NCBI RefSeq assembly: GCF_008704855.1
Contig: NZ_CP023691.1
Span: 2,170,001-2,234,000, forward strand
From: Streptomyces platensis
GTDB taxonomy: Bacteria > Actinomycetota > Actinomycetes > Streptomycetales > Streptomycetaceae
Direction of reading: 5' to 3'
DNA: 64,000 bases
The notes under the pieces are model-generated. The model did no database searches. It was not told where the DNA came from and worked only from the letters and a program-made list of their open reading frames with translations. Below, in pieces: positions 35,359-46,086 of the stretch. A program made the translations under genes and the position numbers. Position 1 is the stretch's first letter. Each line of letters opens with the position of its first letter.

Positions 35359-36891
35359 TTGACTGATTCCCACGGAGCCAACCCGCTCCGTGACGCCCTG
35401 GACCGACGGCTCCCGCGTATCGCGGGGCCGTCGGGCCTGGTCATCTTTGGCGTCACGGGCGATTTGTCCCGTAAAAAGCTGATGCCCGCCGTCTACGACC
35501 TCGCCAACCGGGGGCTGCTGCCGCCGGGTTTCTCGCTCGTCGGGTTCGCCCGCCGCGAGTGGGAGCACGAGGACTTCGCGCAGGAGGTCTACGCAGCGGT
35601 CAAGGAGCACTCCCGTACGCCGTTCCGCGAGGAGGTCTGGCAGCAGCTGGTCCAGGGCTGCCGCTTCGTCCAGGGCAACTTCGACGACGACGAGGCCTTC
35701 GAGACGCTCAAGGAGACGATCAACGAGCTCGACAAGGCGCAGGGCACCGGCGGCAACTTCGCCTTCTACCTGTCCGTGCCGCCGAAGTTCTTCCCCAAGG
35801 TCGTCCAGCAGCTGAAGAAGCACGGGCTGGCCGACCAGAAGGAGGACTCCTGGCGCCGCGCGGTCATCGAGAAGCCCTTCGGACACAACCTGGAGAGCGC
35901 ACAGGAGCTCAACCGGATCGTCCATGAGGTCTTCCCGCCGCACGAGGTCTTCCGGATCGACCACTACCTGGGCAAGGAGACGGTCCAGAACATCCTGGCG
36001 CTGCGGTTCGCCAACACGATGTTCGAGCCGCTGTGGAACCGCAGCTATGTCGACCACGTCCAGATCACGATGGCCGAGGACATCGGCATCGGCGGCCGGG
36101 CCGGCTACTACGACGGCATCGGCGCCGCCCGTGACGTCATCCAGAACCACCTCCTCCAGCTGCTCGCGCTGACCGCGATGGAGGAGCCCGCCTCCTTCGA
36201 GGCGGACGCGCTGGTCGCGGAGAAGACCAAGGTGCTGGGCGCGGTCCGGCTGCCCAGGGAGCTCGGCAAGGAGACCGTCCGCGCGCAGTACGCGGCGGGC
36301 TGGCAGGGCGGTGAGAAGGCCGTCGGCTACCTCCAGGAAGACGGCATCGACCCCAAGTCGAAGACCGACACCTACGCCGCGATCAAGCTGTCGATCGACA
36401 ACCGCCGCTGGGCGGGCGTCCCCTTCTACCTGCGCACCGGCAAGCGCCTGGGCCGCCGGGTCACCGAGATCGCGGTGGTCTTCCAGCGTGCTCCGCACTC
36501 CCCCTTCGACCACACCGCCACCGAAGAGCTGGGGCAGAACGCCCTGGTCATCCGGGTGCAGCCGGACGAGGGCGTGACCGTGCGGTTCGGCTCCAAGGTG
36601 CCCGGCACCTCGATGGAGGTGCGGGATGTGTCGATGGACTTCGCCTACGGCGAGTCCTTCACGGAGTCCAGCCCCGAGGCCTACGAGCGGCTGATCCTCG
36701 ATGTGCTGCTCGGCGACGCCAACCTCTTCCCACGCCTGGAGGAGGTGGAGCAGTCCTGGCGGATCCTCGACCCGATCGAGGAGTACTGGGACAAGCACGG
36801 CAAGCCCGCGCAGTACCCGGCGGGCACCTGGGGCCCGGCCGAGGCGGACGAAATGCTCGCACGAGACGGACGGAGCTGGCGTCGGCCATGA
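35359..36891 (+). CDS. zwf: Glucose-6-phosphate 1-dehydrogenase
   Basis: A 510-residue enzyme for the first NADP-linked oxidative step of the pentose-phosphate pathway. The coenzyme motif is GVTGDLSRKKLMPA, the catalytic segment is RIDHYLGKE with the general-base His following, and EKPFGHNLESA is the conserved substrate loop. Translation appears to start at a TTG at 35359, six bases after the tal stop, with GGAGGG upstream inside tal. This rare start could limit output relative to tal. The stop overlaps opcA as ATGA. Confidence 0.95.
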   Translation: MTDSHGANPLRDALDRRLPRIAGPSGLVIFGVTGDLSRKKLMPAVYDLANRGLLPPGFSLVGFARREWEHEDFAQEVYAAVKEHSRTPFREEVWQQLVQGCRFVQGNFDDDEAFETLKETINELDKAQGTGGNFAFYLSVPPKFFPKVVQQLKKHGLADQKEDSWRRAVIEKPFGHNLESAQELNRIVHEVFPPHEVFRIDHYLGKETVQNILALRFANTMFEPLWNRSYVDHVQITMAEDIGIGGRAGYYDGIGAARDVIQNHLLQLLALTAMEEPASFEADALVAEKTKVLGAVRLPRELGKETVRAQYAAGWQGGEKAVGYLQEDGIDPKSKTDTYAAIKLSIDNRRWAGVPFYLRTGKRLGRRVTEIAVVFQRAPHSPFDHTATEELGQNALVIRVQPDEGVTVRFGSKVPGTSMEVRDVSMDFAYGESFTESSPEAYERLILDVLLGDANLFPRLEEVEQSWRILDPIEEYWDKHGKPAQYPAGTWGPAEADEMLARDGRSWRRP

Positions 36892-37931
36892 AGATCGATC
36901 TGACGGAAACCACCTCCAGCAAGATCAACAAAGCCCTGGTGGAGGGCCGCCGCGCGGTGGGCACTCCCACCAGCGGCATGGTGCTCACCCTCGTCATCGT
37001 CACCGACGAGGAGAACGCCTATGACGCCCTGAAGGCCGCCAACGAGGCGTCCCGTGAGCACCCCTCGCGCACCCTCGTCGTCATCAAGCGGGTCAGCCGG
37101 TCGCCGCGCGACCGCGCCAAGGCCCGTCTGGACGCCGAGGTGCGGGTCGGCACGGAGGCCGGCACCGGCGAGACGGTGCTGCTGCGGCTGTACGGCGAGG
37201 TCATCGACCACGCCCAGTCCGTGGTGCTGCCGCTGCTGCTGCCGGACGCCCCGGTCGTGGTCTGGTGGGCGGTGAACGCCCCGGCGGCCCCCGCACAGGA
37301 CCCGCTCGGTGCGCTGGCCCAGCGCCGGGTCACCGACGCCTACGCCGACGAGCAGCCCATTCATGAGCTGTCCGCCCGCGCGGAGACCTACACCCCGGGT
37401 GACACGGATCTGTCCTGGACCCGCATAACGCCATGGCGCTCGATGCTGGCGGCGGCGCTCGACCAGGCTCCGTGCACGGTCTCCTCGGCCGAGGTGACCG
37501 GCGAGGAGTTCAACCCCAGCTGCGAGCTGCTCGCCATGTGGCTGGCCGACCGGCTGAACGTCCCGGTCACCCGCAAGGTGTCCGACGGCCCCGGTCTGAC
37601 GGCCGTCCGGATGGAGTCCAGCATCGGCGCGATCGTGCTGGACCGCCCGGACGGCTCGCTGGCCACGCTCTCGATGCACGGCCAGCCCGACCGCGCGGTG
37701 GCGCTCAAGCGGCGGGAGACCGCCGAGCTGCTCGCCGAGGAGCTGCGCCGGCTCGACCCGGACGAGATCTACGCCAGGGCGCTGAAGTTCGGCGTGGACC
37801 GGCTCGGTCACGGCAACGGTGAGCAGCCGGCGGACGGGCAGCAGCCTGCCACCGGCGAGAAGGCGGCGGACGGAAGCGACCCGGCCAAGCCCGCGGCGAA
37901 GAAGGCCGCGAAGAAGGCGGCCGCCAAGTGA
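36888..37931 (+). CDS. opcA: OpcA, glucose-6-phosphate dehydrogenase assembly protein, with Lys/Ala tail
   Basis: A 347-residue partner needed for assembly and activity of the Zwf encoded upstream, as in cyanobacteria and actinobacteria. Typical segments are TETTSSKINKALVEGR, AHPRTLVVIKR-like HPSRTLVVIKRV, VVLPLLLPDAPVVVWW and RITPWRSMLAAALDQ. The last 14 residues are a basic Lys/Ala repeat (KPAAKKAAKKAAAK) that is not part of the core fold. It overlaps both neighbours by four bases, so zwf, opcA and pgl are translationally linked. Confidence 0.93.
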   Translation: MKIDLTETTSSKINKALVEGRRAVGTPTSGMVLTLVIVTDEENAYDALKAANEASREHPSRTLVVIKRVSRSPRDRAKARLDAEVRVGTEAGTGETVLLRLYGEVIDHAQSVVLPLLLPDAPVVVWWAVNAPAAPAQDPLGALAQRRVTDAYADEQPIHELSARAETYTPGDTDLSWTRITPWRSMLAAALDQAPCTVSSAEVTGEEFNPSCELLAMWLADRLNVPVTRKVSDGPGLTAVRMESSIGAIVLDRPDGSLATLSMHGQPDRAVALKRRETAELLAEELRRLDPDEIYARALKFGVDRLGHGNGEQPADGQQPATGEKAADGSDPAKPAAKKAAKKAAAK

Positions 37932-38710
37932 GTGCTCCGCAGGTTGTCGTGCACCGCGACAAGGAGCTGATGGCCAAGGCCGCGGCGGCCCGGCTGATCA
38001 CGAAGATCGTGGACGCCCAGACCGCCCGCGGCTCCGCCTCCGTGGTCCTGACCGGCGGGCGCAACGGCAACGGGCTGCTCGCGGCCCTCGCCGAGGCGCC
38101 CGCCCGGGACGCGGTGGACTGGTCCCGGCTCGATCTGTGGTGGGGCGACGAGCGGTTCGCACCGGACGGCGATCCGGAGCGCAACCACACCCAGGCCCGG
38201 GAGGTGCTGCTGGACAGCGTCCCGCTGAACCCCGCCCGGGTGCACCCCATGCCCCCGTCGGACGGCCCGTACGGCAATGACGCCGACGCCGCCGCCGAGG
38301 CGTACGCGACCGCACTGGCCGCCGCCGCGGGGCCCGAGGACCACGGCCCGGTGCCGTCCTTCGACGTCCTGCTGCTGGGCGTCGGCCCGGACACCCATGT
38401 CGCCTCGCTGTTCCCGGAGCTGCCCGCCGTCTACGAGCAGGAGCGGACGGTGGTCGGGGTGCACGGCGCGCCCAAGCCGCCGCCCACCCGGGTCTCGCTG
38501 ACGCTGCCCGCGATCCGTGCGGCGCGGGAGGTCTGGCTGCTGGCGGCCGGCGAGGACAAGGCCAATGCCGCGGCCATCGCCCTCTCCGGTGCCGGTGAGG
38601 TCCAGGCCCCGGCAGCCGGCGCACGGGGCCGCAGCCGGACCCTGTGGCTGCTGGACGAGGCGGCGGCGTCCCAACTGCCGCGCGATCTCTACCCGCCGGC
38701 GTCGGCCTGA
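37928..38710 (+). CDS. pgl: 6-Phosphogluconolactonase
   Basis: A 260-residue DevB/SOL-type lactonase that hydrolyses the product of Zwf. The NagB-like fold shows TGGRNGNGLLAAL, the DLWWGDERFAP motif with catalytic-site residues, and LLLGVGPDTHVASLFP, equivalent to the GxGxDGHxASLFP signature (Gly-His changed to Thr-His). It starts with GTG overlapping the opcA stop (GTGA) and ends the operon, 22 bases before a perfect 12-bp terminator stem. Confidence 0.93.
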   Translation: MSAPQVVVHRDKELMAKAAAARLITKIVDAQTARGSASVVLTGGRNGNGLLAALAEAPARDAVDWSRLDLWWGDERFAPDGDPERNHTQAREVLLDSVPLNPARVHPMPPSDGPYGNDADAAAEAYATALAAAAGPEDHGPVPSFDVLLLGVGPDTHVASLFPELPAVYEQERTVVGVHGAPKPPPTRVSLTLPAIRAAREVWLLAAGEDKANAAAIALSGAGEVQAPAAGARGRSRTLWLLDEAAASQLPRDLYPPASA

Positions 38711-38732
38711 GAGTCACCGCAGCAAGGCCGTG

Positions 38733-38761
38733 GGCCCCGCACCCCCGGAGGGTGCGGGGCC
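38733..38761. terminator. Terminator between convergent pgl and pgi
   Basis: GGCCCCGCACCC (38733-38744) and GGGTGCGGGGCC (38750-38761) form a perfect 12-bp stem with loop CCGGA. Placed to serve both the pentose-phosphate operon and pgi. Confidence 0.88.
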
Positions 38762-38800
38762 TACGGCGTCAGCGCGACGGCCCTGCCGCAATCCCGGGGA

Positions 38801-40462
38801 TCAACGTCCGCGCAGCTCCCGGTACTTGGCGACCAGACCCGCCGTGGAGGCGTCCAGACCCGGCACCTCGGCGCCCTCGGTCAGGGCCGGTTCGACGCGC
38901 TTGGCGAGCACCTTGCCGAGCTCCACGCCCCACTGGTCGAAGGAGTCGATGTTCCACACCGCGCCCTGAACGAACACCTTGTGCTCGTAGAGCGCGATCA
39001 ACTGGCCCAGCACGGACGGGCTGAGCTCGCCGGCCAGGATGGTGGTGGTGGGGCGGTTGCCCGGGAACGTCTTGTGCGGCACCAGTTCCTCGGCCACGCC
39101 CTCGGCGCGCACCTCGTCCGGCGTCTTGCCGAAGGCCAGCGCCTGGCCCTGGGCGAAGAGATTGGCCATCAGCAGGTCGTGCTGGGCGACCAGGCCCGGC
39201 TGGAGATCGGCGACCGGCTCGGCGAAGCCGAGGAGATCGGCCGGGATCATCTTCGTGCCCTGGTGCAGGAGCTGGTAGTAGGCGTGCTGGCCGTTCGTGC
39301 CGGGCGTGCCCCAGACGACCGGCCCCGTCTGCCATCCGACGCGGTTGCCCTCGCGGTCCACCGACTTGCCGTTGGACTCCATGTCCAGCTGCTGGAGATA
39401 GGCGGTGAACTTGGAGAGGTAGTGGCTGTACGGCAGCACGGCATGCGACTGGGCGTCCCAGAAGTTGCCGTACCAGATACCGAGCAGCCCCAGCAGCAGC
39501 GGGGCGTTCTCCTCCGGCGGGGCGGTGCGGAAGTGCTCGTCGACGAGGTGGAAGCCGGCCAGCATCTCGCGGAAGCGCTCCGGGCCGATCGCGATCATCA
39601 GCGACAGGCCGATCGCGGAGTCGAAGGAGTAACGGCCGCCGACCCAGTCCCAGAACTCGAACATGTTGTCCGTGTCGATGCCGAACTCCGCCACCTTCCC
39701 GGCGTTGGTCGACAGCGCCACGAAGTGCTTGGCGACGGCCTCTCCCCCGGCGCCCAGACCGGTCAGCAGCCAGTCGCGGGCCGAGGTGGCGTTGGTGATC
39801 GTCTCGATGGTGGTGAAGGTCTTCGAGGCGATGATGAACAGCGTCTCGGCGGGGTCCAGATCGCGGACCGCCTCATGCAGATCGGCGCCGTCCACATTGG
39901 AGACGAAGCGGAACTGCATGTCCCGGTGGGTGTAGGCGCGCAGCGCCTCGTACGCCATCGCCGGGCCCAGGTCCGAGCCGCCGATCCCGATGTTGACGAC
40001 GGTCTTGATGCGCTTGCCGGTGTGGCCCTTCCAGTCTCCGGAGCGGACCCGGTCGCAGAAGATGCCCATCCGGGTGAGCACGTGCTGCACGCCCGGGGAG
40101 ACGTTCTCACCGTCGCTCATGATGACCGCCGAGCCGGGCGCGCGCAGCGCGGTGTGCAGCACGGAGCGCCGCTCGGTGATGTTGATCTTCTCGCCGCGGA
40201 ACATCGCGTCCCGCAGCTCGGCCACGCCGGCCGCCGCGGCCAGCTCGCGCAGCAGCCCCAGCGTCTCGTCGGTGACCAGGTGCTTGGAGTAGTCCAGGTG
40301 CAGATCGCCGACCTGCAGGGTGTAGCGCTCGGCGCGCTCCGGGTCGCGCTCGAACAGCTCGCGCAGATGCACCTCCGCCAGTTGCTCCCGGTGCTTGCCC
40401 AGCGCCGTCCACTCAGGCATCTGATCGAGCCTGCTGCGGCCTTCTGCGTTCATCTCGGACAT
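38801..40462 (-). CDS. pgi: Glucose-6-phosphate isomerase
   Basis: A 553-residue PGI of the long bacterial/eukaryotic type that interconverts glucose-6-P and fructose-6-P. It has [34 protein letters not shown] (signature), the [12 protein letters not shown] segment and the active-site [25 protein letters not shown]. ATGs at 40462 and 40453 are both possible; the first lies close to GAAGAAGG. It faces the pentose-phosphate operon tail to tail. Enzymes for entry into glycolysis and the oxidative branch thus share one locus but separate transcripts. Confidence 0.96.
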   Translation of the reverse strand: MSEMNAEGRSRLDQMPEWTALGKHREQLAEVHLRELFERDPERAERYTLQVGDLHLDYSKHLVTDETLGLLRELAAAAGVAELRDAMFRGEKINITERRSVLHTALRAPGSAVIMSDGENVSPGVQHVLTRMGIFCDRVRSGDWKGHTGKRIKTVVNIGIGGSDLGPAMAYEALRAYTHRDMQFRFVSNVDGADLHEAVRDLDPAETLFIIASKTFTTIETITNATSARDWLLTGLGAGGEAVAKHFVALSTNAGKVAEFGIDTDNMFEFWDWVGGRYSFDSAIGLSLMIAIGPERFREMLAGFHLVDEHFRTAPPEENAPLLLGLLGIWYGNFWDAQSHAVLPYSHYLSKFTAYLQQLDMESNGKSVDREGNRVGWQTGPVVWGTPGTNGQHAYYQLLHQGTKMIPADLLGFAEPVADLQPGLVAQHDLLMANLFAQGQALAFGKTPDEVRAEGVAEELVPHKTFPGNRPTTTILAGELSPSVLGQLIALYEHKVFVQGAVWNIDSFDQWGVELGKVLAKRVEPALTEGAEVPGLDASTAGLVAKYRELRGR

Positions 40463-40510
40463 CAGCCTTCTTCATCTCGTACCGGCCCCGCCATCTCCCA
40501 ACCTAATTGA

Positions 40511-41797
40511 TCAGGGCGCGGTATGAGGTATCTGTCCGCTGTCGGACGAGGCGCCGTCGGGGGTCTGAAGAACGGGTGTCAACGCGGCGGCCCCCAGGGC
40601 CAGCAGGACGGCGGCCAGCAGCGCGGGGGCGTTGGGCCCGAAGGCGGTGGCGGCCGCGCCGCCGCACAGCGCGCCGAGCGGGGTCCCGGCGACGGAGACC
40701 GTGCGGAAGGCGGAGCTGATCCTGCCGAGCATCCCGGCCGGGCTGCGCTGCTGCACGGCCGTGGTCTCCAGGACGTTCCCCACCATGCCGGCGAAGCCGA
40801 ACAGGCCCAGGAGCAGCGCCGCGAGCCAGACCGAGCGCAGCGTCCCGAACCCCACCAGGGTCACGGCCTGGAGCACTCCGGCGAACAGCAGAGTGCGGCC
40901 GGTGCCGCCGGCCGCGGCGATCGTCCGGTCCGCGAGAAGCCCGCCCAGGACCATCCCGATGCCGTAGCCGATGGTCACGACGACATAGCCGAAGTCCCCG
41001 GCGCCCAGCCAGCCCTTGATGACCACCACCAGGGTCGCGATCAGTGCGCCGATGCCGACATTGCTCAGCGCCACCGCCACACAGAACGCGCGCAGCACCC
41101 GGTCGCGCCACAACTGCCGTATTCCCTCGGCGATTTCGCGCCGGACGGTGCGCCCGGCGGTGGCCGGCCGCCCGGCCGGCGGGCCGGTGCGCAGGGAGGC
41201 GACGAGGGCGGCCGCGACGAGGTAGGTGGCCGCGTCGGCCAGGAACGGGAGGGCGGCGCCGAGCGCGATCAGCACCGGTGCCAGCGGGCCACCGACGAAC
41301 CGGCCCGCCAGCTCCTGACCGGTCATCAGCCGGGCATTGGCGGCGGCCAGCTTCTCCTTGGGCACCACCGCGGGCAGCAGGGCCGTGGCGGCGTTGTCGA
41401 ACAGCGTCTGGAGGGTGGTGAGCGCGAAGGACAGCGCGAGCAGCAGCCCGATGCCCACGTGGCCGAGCGCCACGGCCAGCGCGAAGCCGGCCATCAGCAG
41501 CCCCCGCAGCACATCGACCGCCCACATCGCCCGCCGCTGGTCCACCCGGTCGGCGACCGCGCCGCCCAGCAGCCCGAAGAACAGCCAGGGAACGAAGCCG
41601 CAGGCGGTGACGAGCGAGATCAGCAGCGGCGAGTCGGTGAGCGTGTAGGCGAGCAGCGGGAGCGCCGTGCCGCGCAGAGAGTCACCGAAGCGGGAGATGG
41701 CAGCGGCGCTCCACAGCCGGCCGAAGCCGCCGCGCGGGGCGAGCGCGCCCGCCGCTGCCCCGTGCCCCGCTTCGGTGCCCGTCCCGCTGTCCGCCAT
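40511..41797 (-). CDS. MFS transporter
   Basis: A 428-residue major-facilitator protein of the drug-exporter-like group (MFS_3/enterobactin-exporter type). Around twelve hydrophobic helices are visible. The loop between helices 2 and 3 carries LLGGAVADRVDQRRAMWAVD, equivalent to the GxxxDRxGRR signature, and is echoed in LGGLLADRTIAAAGG in the second half. It is 48 bases upstream of pgi in the same direction, but functionally unrelated in appearance. The substrate is unknown; efflux of a small hydrophobic compound is the default guess. Confidence 0.85.
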   Translation of the reverse strand: MADSGTGTEAGHGAAAGALAPRGGFGRLWSAAAISRFGDSLRGTALPLLAYTLTDSPLLISLVTACGFVPWLFFGLLGGAVADRVDQRRAMWAVDVLRGLLMAGFALAVALGHVGIGLLLALSFALTTLQTLFDNAATALLPAVVPKEKLAAANARLMTGQELAGRFVGGPLAPVLIALGAALPFLADAATYLVAAALVASLRTGPPAGRPATAGRTVRREIAEGIRQLWRDRVLRAFCVAVALSNVGIGALIATLVVVIKGWLGAGDFGYVVVTIGYGIGMVLGGLLADRTIAAAGGTGRTLLFAGVLQAVTLVGFGTLRSVWLAALLLGLFGFAGMVGNVLETTAVQQRSPAGMLGRISSAFRTVSVAGTPLGALCGGAAATAFGPNAPALLAAVLLALGAAALTPVLQTPDGASSDSGQIPHTAP

Positions 41798-41939
41798 GCC
41801 GCCCCCGTCCGCATCGTCCGCGTACGGAAAACGCTACGGGCAGCCACTGACAGTGGCCCTCGGGCGACTTCCCCATCAGCTACCTCAGATGCGGGCCGAC
41901 CGCCCCGCGGCGGGCGCGTACGGCTCACCAGGACGCACA

Positions 41940-41994
41940 GACGCGGCCGACCCGGCCGGAAGGGGTGTGTCCCTCCGGCCGGGCCGGCCGCGTC
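41940..41994 (-). terminator. rbpA terminator
   Basis: A long stem, GACGCGGCCG ... CGGCCGCGTC, continues inward through a CCGGCCGGAAGGG / CCCTCCGGCCGG arm with one bulge and one mismatch. It lies 14 bases beyond the rbpA stop. Confidence 0.82.
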
Positions 41995-42007
41995 AGGTGC
42001 TGATCCG

Positions 42008-42343
42008 TCAGATCTCGCCGCGGAGCTTGGCGAGGGCCTCCGCGAGGATCGCCTCACCGTCGGCGTCGCTGCGACGCTCACGGACGTAGGCGAGGTGGGT
42101 CTTGTACGGCTCGGTGCGCGGCGGGTCCGGCGGGCTCTCCCGGTCCTTGCCTGCCGGGAAACCACAGCGCGGGCAGTCCCAGGTGTCCGGAACCTGCGCA
42201 TCGCCGGCGAAGCTGGGCTGCGTCTCGTGCCCGTTGGAGCACCAGAAGGAGATGCGGGTGCGCGGCGCGGACTCGCCGCGCTCGGCCTCCCCCATCGGCC
42301 CCGCCCCGACCCGACTTCCTCGGATCGCGTTGCCACTTGCCAC
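42008..42343 (-). CDS. rbpA: RbpA, RNA polymerase-binding transcription activator
   Basis: A 111-residue actinobacterial protein that binds RNA polymerase and the principal sigma factor and stabilises the open complex. The zinc-binding core has RISFWCSNGHETQPSF and WDCPRCGFPAGKD. It is preceded by an N-terminal tail and followed by a basic linker (DRESPPDPPRTEPYKTH) and the sigma-interacting C-terminal helix (RRSDADGEAILAEALAKLR). It begins with GTG at 42343, with GGGAG upstream. Monocistronic, with its own terminator. Confidence 0.95.
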   Translation of the reverse strand: MASGNAIRGSRVGAGPMGEAERGESAPRTRISFWCSNGHETQPSFAGDAQVPDTWDCPRCGFPAGKDRESPPDPPRTEPYKTHLAYVRERRSDADGEAILAEALAKLRGEI

Positions 42344-42498
42344 GGTCGTAACTCCCTGCGTAATGGTGCTGCACAGCCTCTCGCAGCAGCTGCGCTGCGG
42401 AACGCCCCAGTCTACGTAAGGCCCAACGCGCGTCCAGTGGCTGGAGTTACCCGTCCGAGGACGCCTCCCTCATGATAGGCCGCGCCTCCGACACTGTG

Positions 42499-42735
42499 TC
42501 AGTTGCTGAGCTTCATCAGGATGCCGAGCACGACGATGCAGGCGAACCACAGCAGACCGATCACGATGGTGATGCGGTCAAGGTTGCGCTCGGCGACCGA
42601 GGAGCCACCCACCGAGGACTGCATGCCGCCACCGAACATGTCGGACAGGCCGCCGCCCTTTCCCTTGTGCATGAGCACCAGCATCATCAGCAGCAGGCTG
42701 AAGACGATGAGGGCGATCGAGAACCCGATGACCAC
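42499..42735 (-). CDS. secG: SecG preprotein translocase subunit
   Basis: A 78-residue two-helix membrane subunit of the SecYEG channel. Helix 1 is at about 3-23 and helix 2 at about 57-75. The conserved cytoplasmic loop has LMHKGKGGGLSDMFGGGMQSSVGGSSVAERNLDR. It lies downstream of the gap-pgk-tpiA genes in the same direction, as in many actinobacteria, but a hairpin at 42802-42839 separates it from tpiA. It may therefore be expressed by read-through or from its own promoter. Confidence 0.94.
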   Translation of the reverse strand: MVIGFSIALIVFSLLLMMLVLMHKGKGGGLSDMFGGGMQSSVGGSSVAERNLDRITIVIGLLWFACIVVLGILMKLSN

Positions 42736-42801
42736 GGCTGGACCAACTCTCTAGGACTGACGGACGGACTTATGGATCACGATATACGGAACAAATGGTG
42801 C

Positions 42802-42839
42802 GGGGCCGGGGGCGGTGCGGCTGCACCGGTCCCGGCCCC
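42802..42839 (-). terminator. Hairpin after tpiA, ahead of secG
   Basis: GGGGCCGGGGGCGGTGC (42802-42818) pairs with GCACCGGTCCCGGCCCC (42823-42839) around GGCT with two mismatches. It may attenuate rather than stop the glycolytic transcript before secG. Confidence 0.75.
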
Positions 42840-42876
42840 GACAGGGTACGACGAGGGTTCCCCCTCGTCATAGCTG

Positions 42877-43653
42877 CTACTGGTCGCGGAAACGGACGAT
42901 CTTCACAAACTCGTCCGCGTCCAGCGCCGCGCCGCCGATCAGCGCGCCGTCGACGTCGGGCTGCGCCATGATCGCCGCGACATTGCCGGACTTGACCGAG
43001 CCGCCGTACTGGATGCGGACCTTGTCGGCCAGCTCCTGGCCGTAGAGCTCGGCGAGGCGGCCGCGGATCGCACCGCAGACCTCCTGCGCGTCCTCGGGGG
43101 TGGCGACCTCACCGGTGCCGATGGCCCACACGGGCTCGTAGGCGATCACGATGGTCTCGGCCTGCTCGGCCGGGACGTCGGCCAGACCGCCGTCGACCTG
43201 GGCGAGGGTGTGCGCGACCTGGTTGCCGGCCTTGCGCACGTCCAGGCCCTCGCCGACGCACAGGATCGGGGTGATCCCGTTCTTGAAGGCGGCCTTGACC
43301 TTGGCGTTGCAGATCTCTTCGTTCTCGCCGTGGTACTGGCGGCGCTCGCTGTGGCCGATGGCCACGTAGGCGCACTTGAGCTTGGACAGCATCGCGCCGG
43401 AGATCTCGCCGGTGTAGGCACCGGAGTCGTGCGCCGAGATGTCCTGGGCGCCGTACTTGATCTTGAGCTTGTCGCCGTCGACCAGCGTCTGCACCGACCG
43501 CAGATCGGTGAAGGGCGGCAGGACCGCGACCTCGACGGCGTCGAAGTCCTTGTCGGCGAGGGCGAAGGCGAGCTTCTGGACGTGGGCGATGGCCTCGAGG
43601 TGGTTGAGGTTCATCTTCCAGTTGCCCGCCATCAGCGGGGTACGGTCAGTCAC
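42877..43653 (-). CDS. tpiA: Triosephosphate isomerase
   Basis: A 258-residue TIM barrel interconverting dihydroxyacetone-P and glyceraldehyde-3-P. The catalytic residues are Lys in GNWKMNL, His in [11 protein letters not shown] and Glu in [16 protein letters not shown], with the phosphate-binding YGGSVKSGN and GALIGGAAL near the end. It starts five bases after the pgk stop, so the two are one operon. Terminates 38 bases before a hairpin. Confidence 0.97.
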   Translation of the reverse strand: MTDRTPLMAGNWKMNLNHLEAIAHVQKLAFALADKDFDAVEVAVLPPFTDLRSVQTLVDGDKLKIKYGAQDISAHDSGAYTGEISGAMLSKLKCAYVAIGHSERRQYHGENEEICNAKVKAAFKNGITPILCVGEGLDVRKAGNQVAHTLAQVDGGLADVPAEQAETIVIAYEPVWAIGTGEVATPEDAQEVCGAIRGRLAELYGQELADKVRIQYGGSVKSGNVAAIMAQPDVDGALIGGAALDADEFVKIVRFRDQ

Positions 43654-43658
43654 GTTGT

Positions 43659-44861
43659 TCAGTCCTCCAGAGCGGCGAGGCCGGGGAGCGTCTTGCCTTC
43701 GAGGTATTCGAGGCTGGCGCCGCCGCCGGTCGAAATATGGCCGAATGCATTCTCGTCGAAGCCCAGCAGGCGCACCGCGGCGGCCGAGTCACCGCCGCCG
43801 ACGACGGTGAAGGCGTCCGAGTCGAGCAGCCCCTGCGCGACGGCCTTGGTGCCGCCGGCGTAGTCGGGGTGCTCGAAGACGCCCATCGGGCCGTTCCAGA
43901 AGACGGTGCCCGCGTCGGCGAGCTTCGCGGCGTAGAGCTCACGGGTCTTCGGGCCGATGTCCAGGCCCTCCTTGTCGGCCGGGATGGCGTCCGCGGCGAC
44001 GACGTCGGGGTGGGCCGGGGCCTTGGTCTTCAGGTCCGGGAACTCGCCGGAGACCAGCACGTCCACGGGGAGGACGAACTCCACACCGCGCTTCTCGGCC
44101 CGTGCCAGGTACTCCAGGCAGGCCGGGACCTGGTCCTCCTGGAGCAGCGAGATGCCGACCTCGTGGCCCTTGGCCTTGAGGAAGGTGTAGGCCATCCCGC
44201 CGCCGACCAGGATGCGGTCGGCCTTCTCGATGAGCTGGTCGATGACAGCCAGCTTGTCGGAGACCTTGGCGCCGCCCAGCGCGACGACGTAGGGGCGCTT
44301 GACGTCGTCGGTGAGCTTCTTCAGGACGCCGACCTCGGTGGCGATCAGGTCGCCGGCGGCGTGCGGAAGGCGCTTGGGCAGGTCGTACACGGAGGCGTGC
44401 TTACGGTGCACGGCGCCGAAGCCGTCGCCCACGTACAGGTCGGCGAGGGCGGCGAGCTGATCGGCGAACGCACCGCGCTCGGCGTCGTCCTTGCTGGTCT
44501 CGCCCGCGTTGAAGCGGAGGTTCTCCAGCACGGCCACCTGGCCGTCGGACAGGCCCGCGACGACGGACCGGGCGGACTCGCCGACCGTGTCGGTCGCGAA
44601 CGCCACGTCCTGCCCGAGGATGTCGCCCAGCCGCGCGGCGGCCGGGGCCAGCGAGAAGGCCGGGTCCGGGGCACCCTTGGGACGGCCCAGGTGCGAGGCG
44701 ACGATCACCTTGGCGCCGCGCTCGACGAGCTTGGCGATCGTCGGGGCGACGGCGCGGATCCGGCCGTCGTCGGTGATGGTGGTGCCGTCCAGCGGCACGT
44801 TGAGATCAGCGCGGACAAAGACGCGCTGTCCGGCGACCTGGAGGTCGTCGATCGTCTTCAT
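43659..44861 (-). CDS. pgk: Phosphoglycerate kinase
   Basis: A 400-residue enzyme making ATP from 1,3-bisphosphoglycerate. Segments seen: [13 protein letters not shown] at the N-terminus, [21 protein letters not shown], the hinge and nucleotide motif [11 protein letters not shown] with [15 protein letters not shown], and the C-terminal [14 protein letters not shown] with [20 protein letters not shown] precedes the ATG at 44861. A stem-loop at 44898-44941 lies in its leader between gap and pgk, which could make gap more abundant than pgk. Confidence 0.97.
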   Translation of the reverse strand: MKTIDDLQVAGQRVFVRADLNVPLDGTTITDDGRIRAVAPTIAKLVERGAKVIVASHLGRPKGAPDPAFSLAPAAARLGDILGQDVAFATDTVGESARSVVAGLSDGQVAVLENLRFNAGETSKDDAERGAFADQLAALADLYVGDGFGAVHRKHASVYDLPKRLPHAAGDLIATEVGVLKKLTDDVKRPYVVALGGAKVSDKLAVIDQLIEKADRILVGGGMAYTFLKAKGHEVGISLLQEDQVPACLEYLARAEKRGVEFVLPVDVLVSGEFPDLKTKAPAHPDVVAADAIPADKEGLDIGPKTRELYAAKLADAGTVFWNGPMGVFEHPDYAGGTKAVAQGLLDSDAFTVVGGGDSAAAVRLLGFDENAFGHISTGGGASLEYLEGKTLPGLAALED

Positions 44862-44897
44862 GAGAAGTGACTCCGTGTTTGCGTAGCTCGGCCATGG

Positions 44898-44941
44898 GAC
44901 GGGGCCCGTACGACGCTTCTTCGCGTCATACGAGCCCCGTC
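44898..44941 (-). terminator. Stem-loop between gap and pgk
   Basis: A 19-bp stem with two C-A mismatches (44898-44916 against 44923-44941, loop TTCTTC) lies 35 bases past the gap stop and 37 before the pgk start. It is probably a partial terminator or an mRNA-stability structure. Confidence 0.75.
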
Positions 44942-44975
44942 CTCACATCTCGGTGCCTCGGGCGTCAACCAGCGA

Positions 44976-45995
<1,020 letters not shown>

Positions 45996-46052
45996 TTAGG
46001 TACGCCGATGGGTCACCGGCGAGCTGTATGGGCTGTCCCCGACCGCCTCCGA

Positions 46053-46082
46053 CCCTACCCCCAATAAGAGACGTACGTGACA
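46053..46082 (-). promoter_or_regulatory. Candidate gap promoter
   Basis: On the minus strand the hexamer TAGGGT (46058-46053) is a good Streptomyces -10. The -35 zone 18 bases earlier (GTCACG) is weak, as is common for these promoters. Predicted leader of about 65 bases to the gap ATG. Confidence 0.4.
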
Positions 46083-46086
46083 TTGA

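Noticed and set aside
42425..42452. SigR-type promoter upstream of rbpA
   Set aside because: A GGGTAA ... GTT pair has about the right spacing, but the -35 differs from GGAAT at two positions; too weak to call.
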